NCBI RefSeq assembly: GCF_004923295.1
Contig: NZ_CP039634.1
Location: forward strand, 2,260,001-2,324,000
Direction of reading: 5' to 3'
Source: Azospirillum sp. TSH100
GTDB taxonomy: Bacteria > Pseudomonadota > Alphaproteobacteria > Azospirillales > Azospirillaceae
Length of the DNA: 64,000 nt
The notes beneath the pieces are model-generated. The model was given only the letters and a program-made list of their open reading frames with translations, had not been told where the DNA came from and searched no databases. How positions within the stretch are numbered: the first letter of the stretch is position 1; each line of letters starts with the position of its first letter. Made by a program: the position numbers and the translations under genes. Shown piece by piece: positions 1-10,014 of the stretch.

Positions 1-263
1 CCGTGGATGCGGTCGAGCACCCGTTCGTCTTCCGACGCCGCTTCCTCCCCAATCACGCGGCTTCCCGGCAGCAGGGCCGACAGCGCCGGGGTCAGGGCCC
101 GCTCCGCCGCCTCGTCCGCCAGCGTGACGAGGTCGGTTGGTCCGGTCTTCTGCCGGATGCCGGCGGCGTCGAGCTTCTGGAAATAGGGCATGATCTCCGT
201 CTGCGCGACCGAGCGGATCAGGTCGGACACGCGGTCGATGTCGGGGAGCGGGAAACCCGTCAT
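1..263 (-). CDS. Inositol monophosphatase family protein (3' end beyond left edge)
   Basis: The minus-strand frame opens at the ATG at 263-261 and runs open to the window edge, so only about 87 N-terminal residues are present. The translation reads MTGFPLPDIDRVSDL at the start, then KTGPTDLVTLADEAAE and GEEAASEDERVL. The pattern K-x-x-x-D-hydrophobic-V-T-x-A-D-x-x-A-E followed by GEE is the N-terminal, metal-binding half of the inositol monophosphatase/histidinol-phosphatase superfamily. The metal-binding DPLDGT motif would lie outside the window, so substrate (inositol-1-phosphate, histidinol-phosphate or another) cannot be decided. Family assignment is fairly secure; specific function is not. 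Confidence 0.75.
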   Translation of the reverse strand, partial: MTGFPLPDIDRVSDLIRSVAQTEIMPYFQKLDAAGIRQKTGPTDLVTLADEAAERALTPALSALLPGSRVIGEEAASEDERVLDRIH

Positions 264-300
264 GTCTGGTTGGCCTCTAACGGTTCGAGGATGGTGACGA

Positions 301-891
301 TCAGCGCTTCGCCGCCGGCTTGCTGCCGGGCGCGCTATCGAGTTTCAGCACGGGATCGCCAGCCTTGGGATCGGTCAACAGAACCTTGCCGTCCAATCCG
401 CTGTCCTTCAACGCCTTGGATAGCGCATCGAGGGTGGCGCGGTCTGCCGCAGCCGCTGCGGCCTCCTTGGCCGGATCGGGCGGAGGCGGTGGCACCGGTC
501 CGCCCTGCGCGGGCTGGCGCGGCGCCTTGGGATCGGGCGGCGGTGGGGGTGGGGGTGGGGGGGGCGTGCCGGCGGTTTCCTTCTCCGGTTCCGGTTCCGG
601 CGGCGGCGGCGGCGGCGGTGGTTGCCACATGCGGAAGCAATCGGTGAAGGTCGTCTGCTTGCATTCCTTCAGCAATCCGGCGGCATCCGGTGCCACAACC
701 TGCGGTTCGTCGGGTGCCACCGGCAGCGGCCTTGGCGGAGGAGGAAGCGGATCTTCGGGCGGAGTTTCAGGCTCTTCCACATAGCCGGGCGGCAGCGGCA
801 TTCCCGGACGCAACGGCACCGCCGCCGCCAGTGGCTGGGAGAATGCCAGCAAAAGCGGCAGCGCCGGCATCAGACGGCCGACACCGGTCAT
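301..891 (-). CDS. Secreted proline-rich protein of unknown function
   Basis: No family recognised. The frame is open back to a GTG at 918; I prefer the ATG at 891, which places a signal peptide (MTGVGRLMPALPLLLAF, cleavage near the following Ala run) at the extreme N-terminus, though neither start has a convincing ribosome-binding site. The mature protein is low-complexity: a run of eight prolines, then an acidic EPEPEKE linker, then ten prolines, then a Pro/Ala/Lys-rich tail. Two cysteines (CKQTTFTDC) precede the polyproline segment and could form a disulfide. The C-terminal 50 residues, with a DALSKALKDSGLDGK segment, look like the only part likely to fold. Probably exported to the periplasm. 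The polyproline runs correspond to G-tracts on the + strand, including eight G at 557-564. Confidence 0.6.
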   Translation of the reverse strand: MTGVGRLMPALPLLLAFSQPLAAAVPLRPGMPLPPGYVEEPETPPEDPLPPPPRPLPVAPDEPQVVAPDAAGLLKECKQTTFTDCFRMWQPPPPPPPPEPEPEKETAGTPPPPPPPPPPDPKAPRQPAQGGPVPPPPPDPAKEAAAAAADRATLDALSKALKDSGLDGKVLLTDPKAGDPVLKLDSAPGSKPAAKR

Positions 892-1002
892 AAGGATACG
901 GGACGGGAAGCAGAGCACGACGGAACCGCGGCGATGGCGAACGGCCCATTATGGCCCGCCATCGCAGGTGCCGTCATCCCTCAAGCGTGTGTCAAATCAC
1001 CA

Positions 1003-1311
1003 TCACGCCGCGGCACGGTGATCGTGATGAGAGCGATGCTGCGGTCCACCGCTGAAGCCGCCATAGCCCCACGCCGCCAGTTCACGGCAGATCGCGGAGA
1101 TTTTCGCGGCCTCATCGGCATTCGGCTCCCGCTCGGCAGCCGCTTCGATCAGGTGCATCAGGGTATCGCGTCCCTCGGGCGTGCGTGAAAGCTCCTGCAG
1201 GCGCAGCAGGGCAGCACCCGGCGGCAACTTCTCCTGACGGGCGACGAGGGCAACCTGATCAGCGAGAAAGGCCGTGATCGAGAAGCACGACGGATCGGTT
1301 TGCAACCGCAT
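1003..1311 (-). CDS. Small hypothetical protein (102 aa)
   Basis: No family recognised. The ATG at 1311 is preceded by a strong GAGGAGG ribosome-binding site about 7 bases upstream, which supports it as a real gene. The N-terminal 85 residues are predicted mostly helical, acidic and Leu/Ala-rich (LADQVALVARQEKLPPG, LMHLIEAAAEREPNADE), and the C-terminus ends in a Gly/His-rich tail (GGPQHRSHHDH). The His-rich tail might bind metal, but that is conjecture. No signal peptide or membrane segment is visible, so it is probably cytosolic. Confidence 0.55.
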   Translation of the reverse strand: MRLQTDPSCFSITAFLADQVALVARQEKLPPGAALLRLQELSRTPEGRDTLMHLIEAAAEREPNADEAAKISAICRELAAWGYGGFSGGPQHRSHHDHRAAA

Positions 1312-1474
1312 TGGCAGTCCTCCTCAAGGGGGAGCACGACCGCTCCCTTCCCATCATCGGACCCCAACGGCTGAATGACCACGCCGCATTCGTCTTAAGA
1401 CCGGAGTGGGGTGCAACAGGTCATAGTTGTGGATTGCACCCCATTCCGTTTGGCCAGACACCCAACCACGCCGC

Positions 1475-2821
1475 CTAAGGTTGCGGCTCGGCCTGGATAG
1501 AGGGTTGGAAGCGCTTTTCGAACCGGGCGAGGTCGACGGGGTCGATCGAGACATGCAGGTGCGCATGCTCCTCGTCGTCGTAGCGGTCCAGCACCTCCCC
1601 TTTGGCATAGAGCCAGGCAAGCGCCGCCCCGTCGCCGAGGTCGACCGACAGGTCGACGACCTGCCGGTTGACGTTCATCCGCTGGTCCAGCAGGCGGTCG
1701 AGATCGTCGATCCCCTCACCGGACAGAGCGGAGACCGCCACGGCCTGCGGGTTTCGGCTGGTCTGGGCCAGGATCGCCGCGCGGCTTTCCTCGTCCAGCG
1801 CATCGATCTTGTTCAGAACCTCGATCACCCGGTCGTCCGTCTCCGGGTCGATGCCCATGTCGGACAGCACCTCATGGACGTCGGCCTTCTGGGCCTCGCT
1901 GTCGATGTGGGCGATGTCGCGGACATGCAGGATGATGTCGGCGGCGTCCACCTCCTCCAGCGTGGCGCGGAAGGCGGCGACGAGTCCGTGCGGCAGATCG
2001 GAGATGAAGCCGACCGTGTCCGACAGGATCACCTTGCGCCCCGACGGCAGGGTGACCTGCCGCATGGTGGGATCGAGCGTGGCGAACAACAGATCCTGGG
2101 CGAAGACGTCGGCATTCGCCAAGCGGTTGAACAGTGTCGATTTGCCCGCGTTGGTGTAGCCGACCAGCGCCACCACCGGGTACGGCACCTTGGCACGTGC
2201 CTTGCGGTGCAGGCCGCGGGTACGCCGGACCTCCTCCAGTTCCTTCTTGATCTTGATGATCCGGTCGCCGATCAGGCGGCGGTCAAGCTCAAGCTGCGAT
2301 TCGCCCGGGCCACCGAGAAAGCCGAAGCCGCCGCGCTGGCGTTCCAGGTGGGTCCAGGACCGCACCAGCCGGGATTTCTGATAGGTCAGGGAGGCCAGTT
2401 CGACCTGAAGCATGCCTTCCCGCGTCCGGGCGCGGGCACCGAAGATCTCGAGGATCAGGCCGGTGCGGTCGATGACCTTCGCCTTCAGCGCTCGTTCGAG
2501 GTTGCGCTGCTGGACTGGCGACAGGGCGTGGTCGAGGATGACAAGCGTCGCCTCCGCCTCCTCCACCACCTGTGCCAGATGCTCCACCGTGCCGGAGCCG
2601 AGCAGGGTCGATGGCTGCGGCCGGTTCACCTTGGCGCATTCGGCATGGACGACGTCCAATTCGATGGCCTGGGCAAGACCGACCGCTTCCTCAAGCCGGG
2701 ATTCGGGAGGGCGCATGTCCCCGTCCGCCTCACTGCGGAGGACGGGGTGGACCACGATGGCCCGCGCGGCGCCTTCAGGGGCCGCGCCGTTACCATTGGT
2801 CAAGGGATCAGACGCTTTCAC
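1475..2821 (-). CDS. hflX: GTPase HflX (ribosome-associated)
   Basis: HflX is a translational GTPase of the Obg-HflX superfamily that binds the 50S subunit and helps split or rescue stalled ribosomes. The 448-residue protein has an N-terminal HflX domain, a coiled-coil linker and a central G domain with G1 [12 protein letters not shown]3 [13 protein letters not shown] and G4 NKID, with a C-terminal domain of about 80 residues. The start is taken as the GTG at 2821, which overlaps the last 14 bases of hfq; a TTG six codons downstream is an alternative. Overlap with hfq implies translational coupling in an hfq-hflX operon, an arrangement common in proteobacteria. Length and motifs are typical, so identity is secure; only the exact start is uncertain. 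Confidence 0.95.
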   Translation of the reverse strand: MKASDPLTNGNGAAPEGAARAIVVHPVLRSEADGDMRPPESRLEEAVGLAQAIELDVVHAECAKVNRPQPSTLLGSGTVEHLAQVVEEAEATLVILDHALSPVQQRNLERALKAKVIDRTGLILEIFGARARTREGMLQVELASLTYQKSRLVRSWTHLERQRGGFGFLGGPGESQLELDRRLIGDRIIKIKKELEEVRRTRGLHRKARAKVPYPVVALVGYTNAGKSTLFNRLANADVFAQDLLFATLDPTMRQVTLPSGRKVILSDTVGFISDLPHGLVAAFRATLEEVDAADIILHVRDIAHIDSEAQKADVHEVLSDMGIDPETDDRVIEVLNKIDALDEESRAAILAQTSRNPQAVAVSALSGEGIDDLDRLLDQRMNVNRQVVDLSVDLGDGAALAWLYAKGEVLDRYDDEEHAHLHVSIDPVDLARFEKRFQPSIQAEPQP

Positions 2822-3056
2822 CTTCCTTGGGCGGCTCGAAAAGTTGAATGGGATGGGCCGGCATGACCGTTGAAATTGCGTGCTTGTAGACGAGCTGGGA
2901 ATGCGCGTCGCGCCGCAGAAGTACCGAGAAGTTGTCGAACCAAGTAATGATGCCCTGGAGTTTCACGCCGTTCACGAGAAAGACGGTTACGGGAGTCTTG
3001 TTCTTACGGACGTGATTTAGAAACACGTCCTGCACGTTTTGGCTTTTTTCAGACAT
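2808..3056 (-). CDS. hfq: RNA chaperone Hfq
   Basis: Hfq forms a hexameric Sm-like ring that pairs small RNAs with mRNAs. The 82-residue protein has Sm1 (residues about 8-45, with [13 protein letters not shown]) and Sm2 carrying the diagnostic YKHAIST motif of the proximal RNA-binding face. The C-terminal tail is short and acidic (EPPKEGESV), as usual in alphaproteobacteria. It lies directly upstream of hflX and about 60 bases downstream of a HAD phosphatase gene on the same strand. In nitrogen-fixing alphaproteobacteria Hfq (historically NrfA) affects NifA synthesis, so its position near ntrBC/ntrYX may be functionally apt; that last point is inference. Confidence 0.97.
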   Translation of the reverse strand: MSEKSQNVQDVFLNHVRKNKTPVTVFLVNGVKLQGIITWFDNFSVLLRRDAHSQLVYKHAISTVMPAHPIQLFEPPKEGESV

Positions 3057-3118
3057 TTTTCATGCCCCCTTCTTCAATGTTCTTGGGACCCCTTCGTTTA
3101 GGCGGTCCGCTCCCCGTT

Positions 3119-3847
3119 TCACGGTGCAGGTGTGGTGCGCGTTGGTACCGTCTCGACAGCCGTTTGCAGGGATATGGTATCACCATTGCCATCCACCAAG
3201 CCATACAGCGCGCTGTAAAGCGCGGTGCAGTCGGTGTGGCGATGGGCAGGGGGAAAGCGGTCGAAGCCACTCCCCTCGCCCAGCCCTATTAGCACCGGAA
3301 CGAGCCCGGCGCCATGGGCGCATTCCATATCGATGTCGGCATCGCCGAGAAACCAGACATCGGCACCGGCTTCGATGCCTGACGGCTCCAGCGCCATCCG
3401 CACCGGGGCTATATGGGGCTTATCGAATTCCGCATCCTGGGCGCCGACCAGCCTGCCAAAATAGCGGCTCCACCCCAGTGCCTCAGCCTCGGCCCGCAGG
3501 AACTTGCCATTTTTGTTGGAGACCACCGCCTGATAGACGCCAAGTTCGTGGAAATGGCTCAGCAGGGTCTCGGCACCCGGCAGCGGCTTCAACCCATCCA
3601 GATGATGGGCGGCGAAATAGGCGTAGAACAGATCGCGCGCGTCGGTCCAGTGCTCGCCGAAGATGCGCGGGAAGCTGTCGCGCAAGGACGCCTTGATCCG
3701 CTCGCGCGCCTCCTCAGCACTCCAGGGGGCAAGGTCGAAGGACACCAGCGCATGATTCAACGCCTCGCGCACCGTGTCCCAGTTGCTGACCAGGGTGTTG
3801 TCCCAGTCATAGACGACGGCGCGCGGCAGGGTGATGGAGGCGGACAA
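3119..3847 (-). CDS. HAD-superfamily phosphatase (phosphoglycolate-phosphatase-like)
   Basis: A haloacid-dehalogenase-fold hydrolase with motif I DWDNTLV (nucleophile Asp plus acid/base Asp two residues on), motif II in VVSNKNG, and motif III/IV GDADIDMECA binding Mg2+. A helical cap lies between motifs I and II. The frame extends upstream to 3931, but I place the start at the TTG at 3847, preceded by a CGGAG ribosome-binding site about 8 bases away and giving MSASITLPRAVVYDWDNT. The longer version would add about 28 unconserved residues and overlap the PIN toxin gene by 47 bases. Substrate unknown. It separates the toxin-antitoxin pair from hfq on the same strand. Confidence 0.85.
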   Translation of the reverse strand: MSASITLPRAVVYDWDNTLVSNWDTVREALNHALVSFDLAPWSAEEARERIKASLRDSFPRIFGEHWTDARDLFYAYFAAHHLDGLKPLPGAETLLSHFHELGVYQAVVSNKNGKFLRAEAEALGWSRYFGRLVGAQDAEFDKPHIAPVRMALEPSGIEAGADVWFLGDADIDMECAHGAGLVPVLIGLGEGSGFDRFPPAHRHTDCTALYSALYGLVDGNGDTISLQTAVETVPTRTTPAP

Positions 3848-3884
3848 GGGGAGTGCTCCGAAGGTCAGAAATTGCAGCCACAGA

Positions 3885-4292
3885 TCAGCAGGAGTGCACA
3901 CGGATTGTCCCCGATGCGGCTGCATAGTCATGGATCACCCTATCCCGGGTCATGAGAGGGACGCCGAGTTCGCGGGCGGTGGCAATCAACAGCCGGTCGG
4001 CCGGATCGTTGTGGAGAGGTTCCGGCAGGCTCGACGCGCCGAGCGCCGCTTCCAACGAAAGCGGCAGGCAGCGCAGCCCGGCAGCGGCAAGAAACCGCTG
4101 TATCCAGGCCGAGGGCTCGAGATCCAGGCGAATCCGGCCTTTGCGGACCAGCGTTCCAATTTCCCAGGCAGAGACCGTCGACACCAGGATGCCGCCGGTC
4201 GATCTTTCCTGTTCTATGCGATCGCAGGCATCGGGAGAAAGTTCAATTCCGGCGTCGAGCCATAGAACCACATGGGTATCGAGCAGGATCAT
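3885..4292 (-). CDS. PIN-domain toxin, VapC-like ribonuclease
   Basis: A PIN-domain protein of about 135 residues, the usual VapC length. All four acidic residues expected in the Mg2+-dependent RNase active site are visible: Asp in LLDTHVVLW at the N-terminus, Glu in SAWEIG, Asp in NDPADRLLIATA and Asp in MTRDRVI. The start is set at the ATG at 4292, giving MILLDTHVVL, with a GGTGA-like ribosome-binding site overlapping the end of the upstream gene; a start at 4337 would add 15 unconserved residues. It follows the Phd/YefM-like antitoxin gene by 7 bases, the standard antitoxin-toxin order. This subfamily (LLDTHVxLW) typically pairs with Phd-type antitoxins. The active site looks intact. Confidence 0.9.
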   Translation of the reverse strand: MILLDTHVVLWLDAGIELSPDACDRIEQERSTGGILVSTVSAWEIGTLVRKGRIRLDLEPSAWIQRFLAAAGLRCLPLSLEAALGASSLPEPLHNDPADRLLIATARELGVPLMTRDRVIHDYAAASGTIRVHSC

Positions 4293-4299
4293 TCGGCTG

Positions 4300-4569
4300 T
4301 CACCGGTGAAGAATCCCGCTTTCCGCATCGAAGACATCGTCGCCGAAGGTTGGCCGGGTCAGGTCGTACTCTGCAACCACCTCCACGGATCCGGGATGGG
4401 CACCGAACAACGGCGGCAGCTCGCGGTCCGGCGGGTTCAGTTCAGCCACAGGGCGGCCATGTCTGGTCACCACGATCTTGGCGACGCGGTGATCCTCAAG
4501 GTCGTCGAACAGCGACAGGCATTTCGCCTTGAATTCGGTCACGCTGACCGTCACCACCGGCAGTCCCAT
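4300..4569 (-). CDS. Phd/YefM-family antitoxin
   Basis: An 89-residue antitoxin. The N-terminal DNA-binding portion has the family pattern VTVSVTEFKAKCLSL followed by KIVVTRHGRPVAEL, typical of Phd/YefM dimers; the C-terminal half (from about residue 55) is variable and acidic, as expected of the toxin-neutralising tail. The start at the ATG at 4569 has a GGAG ribosome-binding site; the open frame back to 4668 would run through the operator and into ntrX and is rejected. A perfect 14-bp inverted repeat lies 10 bases upstream of the start and is the likely autoregulatory operator. It partners the PIN toxin directly downstream. Confidence 0.88.
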   Translation of the reverse strand: MGLPVVTVSVTEFKAKCLSLFDDLEDHRVAKIVVTRHGRPVAELNPPDRELPPLFGAHPGSVEVVAEYDLTRPTFGDDVFDAESGILHR

Positions 4570-4578
4570 TTTCGTCTC

Positions 4579-4614
4579 CGCCAAACTGGTCAAGTTTATA
4601 TGACCAGTTTGGCG
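4579..4614 (-). promoter_or_regulatory. Perfect inverted-repeat operator of the toxin-antitoxin operon
   Basis: Arms 4579-4592 (CGCCAAACTGGTCA) and 4601-4614 (TGACCAGTTTGGCG) are exact reverse complements of 14 bases around an 8-base AT-rich centre containing TTTATA. It lies between the ntrX stop (4634) and the antitoxin ATG (4569). Read on the minus strand, a TTGCAT and a CATATA spaced 17 bases apart overlap the repeat as candidate -35/-10 elements. Phd/YefM-family antitoxins repress their own operons at such palindromes. A role as a transcription terminator for ntrX is possible but no T-tract follows. Confidence 0.8.
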
Positions 4615-4633
4615 TCGCGATGCAAGGCACTGG

Positions 4634-6023
<1,390 letters not shown>

Positions 6024-6034
<11 letters not shown>

Positions 6035-8342
6035 GGGCTTCGTGCCTCATCTCTCCGCCGGTCTCCGCCGGCCTGTCGTCACGGCCGCCCGCGTCATTCG
6101 CGACCGTAACCGGGTGTGGAATGACCAGGGTCACGCGCGCCCCAGGTCCGCCTTCGCGGTCCTCCAGGGTCAGCACGCCGCCATGGTCCTCCATGATCTT
6201 CTTGACGATGGCGAGCCCGAGCCCGGTGCCCTTGGCCCGCGTAGTCACATAGGGTTCGGTCAGCCGGTCGCGCTGTTCGCCGCCGGGCAGCCCCTTGCCG
6301 TTGTCCTCGACGGTGACGACGACCTTCTCGCCGTCATCCTCCACCGCGATCGCCACCTCTCCCGGCGGCAGCTCCGACCCGTCCGCCGTCGGTGTACGCC
6401 CTTCGATGGCGTCGGCCGCATTCTGCAACAGGTTGGTCAGCACCTGGGAAATCTGCCGGCTGTCGCAGGCAATCGTCAGCGGTCCCGACGGCAGCCGCGT
6501 GTCGAAGCGGATCTTCCCGGAATGCGCGCTCGATTGCAGGAAGACCGCCTGCCGGACCAGATCGTTGATGTTGACCGGCTTCATCACCGGCTGTGGCATC
6601 CGCGCGAAGGCTGAGAACTCGTCCACCATCCGTCGGATATCGTCGACCTGTCGGACGATGGTGTCGGTGCACATGGTGAAGACCTCCGTATCGCTGGAGA
6701 TCTCCTTCAGATATTTGCGTCGCAGCCGTTCGGCGGACAGCTGGATCGGAGTCAGCGGGTTCTTGATCTCGTGTGCGATGCGGCGGGCCACGTCGGCCCA
6801 GGCCGCCTTGCGCTGGGCAGAGACCAGTTCGGTGATGTCGTCGAAGGTGACGACATAGCCCCGCACAGTGCCGTCACGCACCTCCGCCGCAATGCGGACC
6901 AGCAGGGTCAGTGTCGGCTTGCCAGGACGCCGGATCTGGATCTGGTCCTGCACCACGCGGCCGGGCTTCTTCGGCGCATTGTCCAGCAGGTCGCCGATGT
7001 CGGGCAGCAGTTCGACCAGCGGCATGCCGACCAGCCGTTCCGGATCCTCCTCGTCCAGCAGGCGGGCGGCGGACAGGTTCGGCAGGTTGATGGCGCCATC
7101 GGCATCGACGCCCAGCACGCCGGCGGACACGCCGGACAGCACCGTCTCGGTAAAGCGGCGCCGCTCGTCCAGCAGCCGGTTCGTCGACAGCAACTCGCGA
7201 CGCTGCCCCTCGATCTCGGTTGTCATGCGGTTGAAGGCGCGTGACAGCAGGACGAACTCGTCCTCGCCCGGCGGTTCGGACACACGGACCGTCAGGTCGC
7301 CGGCGCGCACCCGCTCGGCGGCGCCGATCAGCGCGCTGATCGGGCGGACCAGCCGGGTGGCGAAATTCAGCCCGGCCCACACCGCCGCCAGCAGCAGCAG
7401 CATCGCCACCACCAGGAAGATCAGCGTGAAGGTGATCTGAAGGCTGCCGCGCTGATTCTCCAGCGCGGTGTATTCCTTCACCGCCCCTTCGGCCGACGCC
7501 ATGTGCTGGAGCACCCGCGGCTCCACCATGCGGCCGACATAGAGGAATGTGTCGGACACGCGGTCCAGGCTGACCAGGGCGCGGACGCGGTCGTCGGATT
7601 CCTTGACGATCAGCGCGACCTCGCCGCCACGGGCCTGCTGGATCTTGTCTTCCGGGATCGGCTCGAATTCCAGGGTGAAGGTGTAGCCGGCCCGTGCGAC
7701 GATGGCGCCGGTGGTGCCGTTGAAGACGATCGCCTCGGACAGCGCGCGCAGCATCGCCTGGGTGGCCACCACCTGCTCGAACCGCTCGGGGTCGCTGGAG
7801 AAGCGGGCCTCCTGCGACAGGTCGTTGGCCATGGCGAGCGCGTCGGCGCGGATGTTCTGTTGGTGCTCGTGCAGATAGGCACTGGCCACCACCAGGGATT
7901 CGTTCACCGCCGTCCGCACCCGGTCGCTGAACCAGCTCTGCACCCCGACATAGAAGAACAGGGTCGAGAAGACGGTCATGATGATGGCCGGCGCCACCGC
8001 CAGCACGCTGAACACCAGAACCAGCCGGGTGTGCAGCCGCGACCCCGCCAGCCCGCGCCGCCGTCCGATCAGGATGGCGACGATGCGCCGGGCGATCAAC
8101 ACGCCCAGCGTTAGCAGGATGGCAAGGTCGAGGGTTAGCAGAAGCGTGACGGTCCGCGGGTTGGCCTGTCCGAATGGCGCACTCTCCGTCATCGCCGCAT
8201 AGGTGGCGAAGCCGGCGGCCAAGGCGGCGAGCGAAAGGGCAAACGCAAGCCGTTTGCCCAGCCCGACCCGGCGGGACCATTGGAGAATCTTCTGCCAGAC
8301 CGGTCTTTGGCCGGCTGCTGCGATGTCGGTGTTGGGTGGCAT
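6024..8342 (-). CDS. ntrY: Membrane sensor histidine kinase NtrY
   Basis: A 772-residue transmembrane kinase. Membrane segments are visible at about 34-50, 66-92, 107-133 and 301-325, with a periplasmic sensing region of about 165 residues between the third and fourth. HAMP (about 326-380), PAS (about 395-505), HisKA with the phospho-accepting His524 in [13 protein letters not shown], and HATPase with N box ([12 protein letters not shown]), VEDNGKGLP and GTGLGLAI follow. It phosphorylates NtrX; the pair controls nitrogen and, in some relatives, redox or envelope genes. It starts 223 bases downstream of the ntrC stop, with a short hairpin in the gap, so it may have its own promoter or be a distal part of the ntrBC transcript. 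Confidence 0.96.
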
Positions 8343-8381
8343 GGTCCGGCGCTAATCTGTTGCCGGAAAGATACACCTCTG

Positions 8382-8403
8382 TTGCGGCCCTGCCAAGCCG
8401 CAA
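8382..8403 (-). repeat. Short hairpin in the ntrC-ntrY gap
   Basis: TTGCGGC at 8382-8388 and GCCGCAA at 8397-8403 form a perfect 7-bp stem around an 8-base loop, 40 bases upstream of the ntrY start. There is no T-tract on the minus strand, so it is not a standard intrinsic terminator; a leader hairpin or protein-binding site is possible. The rest of the 223-base gap between ntrC and ntrY shows no clear sigma-54 (-24/-12) promoter. Confidence 0.4.
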
Positions 8404-8565
8404 TGAATCTGCCTTTCGGACAGCACTGGTTACGCCAGAAGGCTTCAGAGCAACCGTGCGTTCGATGCGCTGTGGTTTGCCGCCCTCCAGGTACAGGCTG
8501 TGTCGCAATTTTGGCACGGATCGGCTGCGGCGGCGGGGGCACCGCCACGCGCCGCCGGATGCCGT

Positions 8566-10014
8566 TTATTTGATGCCGCGCATCACCTGGATGTCCAGAT
8601 CGCGGATTTTCTTGCGCAGCGTGTTTCGGTTCAGGCCGAGCAGCTGGGCCGCCTTGATCTGGTTGCCCCGCGTCGCCGACAGGCTGAGCGAGATCAGTGG
8701 CCGTTCGATCTCGCGCAGCACCCGATCATAGAGACCATTGGACGGCATGCCGTCCTTGTGGGCGGCGAAATAGTCCTTCAAATGGCGCTCGACCGCGGAG
8801 GAGAGGCCTTCGCTCTGTGGCTCCTCCACCGGCTGGGCGGCAGGAGTGGCATCGGCAAGCTCCGCTTCCACCACATCCAGCCCGATGACCTCCTGCGAAT
8901 AGAGGGCAGCCAGACGACGGACGAGGTTTTCCAGCTCGCGGACGTTGCCGGGCCAGCGGTAGCGCTTCAGCCGGTCCATCGCCGCCTGATCGATGCTCTT
9001 GGCCGGAAGCCCCTGGCTGATGCCGAGATTGAGGAAATGGCGGACCAGCAGCGGGATGTCCTCGGTCCGCTCACGCAGCGGCGGCAGGCGGATCGGCACG
9101 ACGCACAGGCGGCAGAACAGATCCTCGCGGAACAGGCCCTGACGGATCAGGGTACGCAGGTCGCGGTGGGTCGCCGCGATGATGCGCACATCGGTCTTGA
9201 TCGCAGTGCGCCCGCCGACCGTGGTGTATTCGCCCTCCTGCAACACGCGCAGCAGCCGGGTCTGGGCGTCGAGCGGCATGTCGCCGATCTCGTCCAGGAA
9301 CAGGGTGCCGCCCTGCGCCTGCTCGAACCGGCCGGTCGACCGGTTGGTCGCACCGGTGAAGGCGCCCTTCTCGTGACCGAACAGCTCGGATTCGATCAGC
9401 TCGCGCGGGATGGCCGCCATGTTGATGGCGACGAAGGCGCCGTTGCGCCGCTTGCCGTAATCGTGCAGCGCACGGGCCACCAGTTCCTTGCCGGTACCGC
9501 TCTCGCCGGTGATCATCACCGTCAGGTCGGTGCCCATCAGGCGGGCCAGCACCCGGTAGATTTCCTGCATGGCGGGCGAGCGGCCGATCAGCGGCAGCTG
9601 TTCCTCGCCCTCCATGTCGCCGCCGGGCATGGTGGCCGGCGGCGTGTTGGTGTTCAGCGCCCGTTCGACGACCGACACCAGTTCCTTCAGGTCGAAGGGC
9701 TTGGGCAGATACTCGAAAGCCCCGCGTTCCGCCGCCTTCACCGCGGTGATCAGCGTGTTCTGCGCGCTCATCACGATCACGCGCATTTCCGGCCGCAGCT
9801 TCTTGATGCGGGGGATCAGATCCAGGCCGTTCTCATCCGGCATCACCACGTCGGTGATGACCAGATCCCCCTGCCCGTCCGCCACCCAGCGCCACAGCGT
9901 CGCGGCGTTGCCGGTGGTGCGCACCTCGTGCCCCAGCCGGGCGAGGGCCTGCGTCAGGACGGTGCGGATGGCGCGATCGTCATCCGCGACGAGAATGGTC
10001 GCCGCGCTCATCAC
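8566..10014 (-). CDS. ntrC: Nitrogen regulation response regulator NtrC
   Basis: The activator of nitrogen-limitation genes transcribed by sigma-54 RNA polymerase. Domains: receiver with Asp55 in [10 protein letters not shown] and KPFD around 105; AAA+ with Walker A GESGTGKE (170-177), an intact GAFTGA loop (217-222) and Walker B GGTLFLDE; and a C-terminal Fis-type helix-turn-helix ([20 protein letters not shown]). Length (482 residues) is typical. Its ATG overlaps the ntrB stop by 4 bases, so ntrB-ntrC translation is coupled. The intact GAFTGA contrasts with NtrX next door. Identity secure; the first or second Met could be the start. Confidence 0.97.
   Translation of the reverse strand: MMSAATILVADDDRAIRTVLTQALARLGHEVRTTGNAATLWRWVADGQGDLVITDVVMPDENGLDLIPRIKKLRPEMRVIVMSAQNTLITAVKAAERGAFEYLPKPFDLKELVSVVERALNTNTPPATMPGGDMEGEEQLPLIGRSPAMQEIYRVLARLMGTDLTVMITGESGTGKELVARALHDYGKRRNGAFVAINMAAIPRELIESELFGHEKGAFTGATNRSTGRFEQAQGGTLFLDEIGDMPLDAQTRLLRVLQEGEYTTVGGRTAIKTDVRIIAATHRDLRTLIRQGLFREDLFCRLCVVPIRLPPLRERTEDIPLLVRHFLNLGISQGLPAKSIDQAAMDRLKRYRWPGNVRELENLVRRLAALYSQEVIGLDVVEAELADATPAAQPVEEPQSEGLSSAVERHLKDYFAAHKDGMPSNGLYDRVLREIERPLISLSLSATRGNQIKAAQLLGLNRNTLRKKIRDLDIQVMRGIK

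Noticed and set aside
1427..2866. 479-residue + strand open frame opposite hflX
   Set aside because: It mirrors hflX in a GC-rich genome, has biased composition rich in Asp, Gln and Val, and no domain; a coding-strand shadow.
8501..8525. TTGGCACGG sequence upstream of ntrY as a sigma-54 promoter
   Set aside because: The -24-like TGGCAC lacks a correctly spaced -12 GC on either strand.
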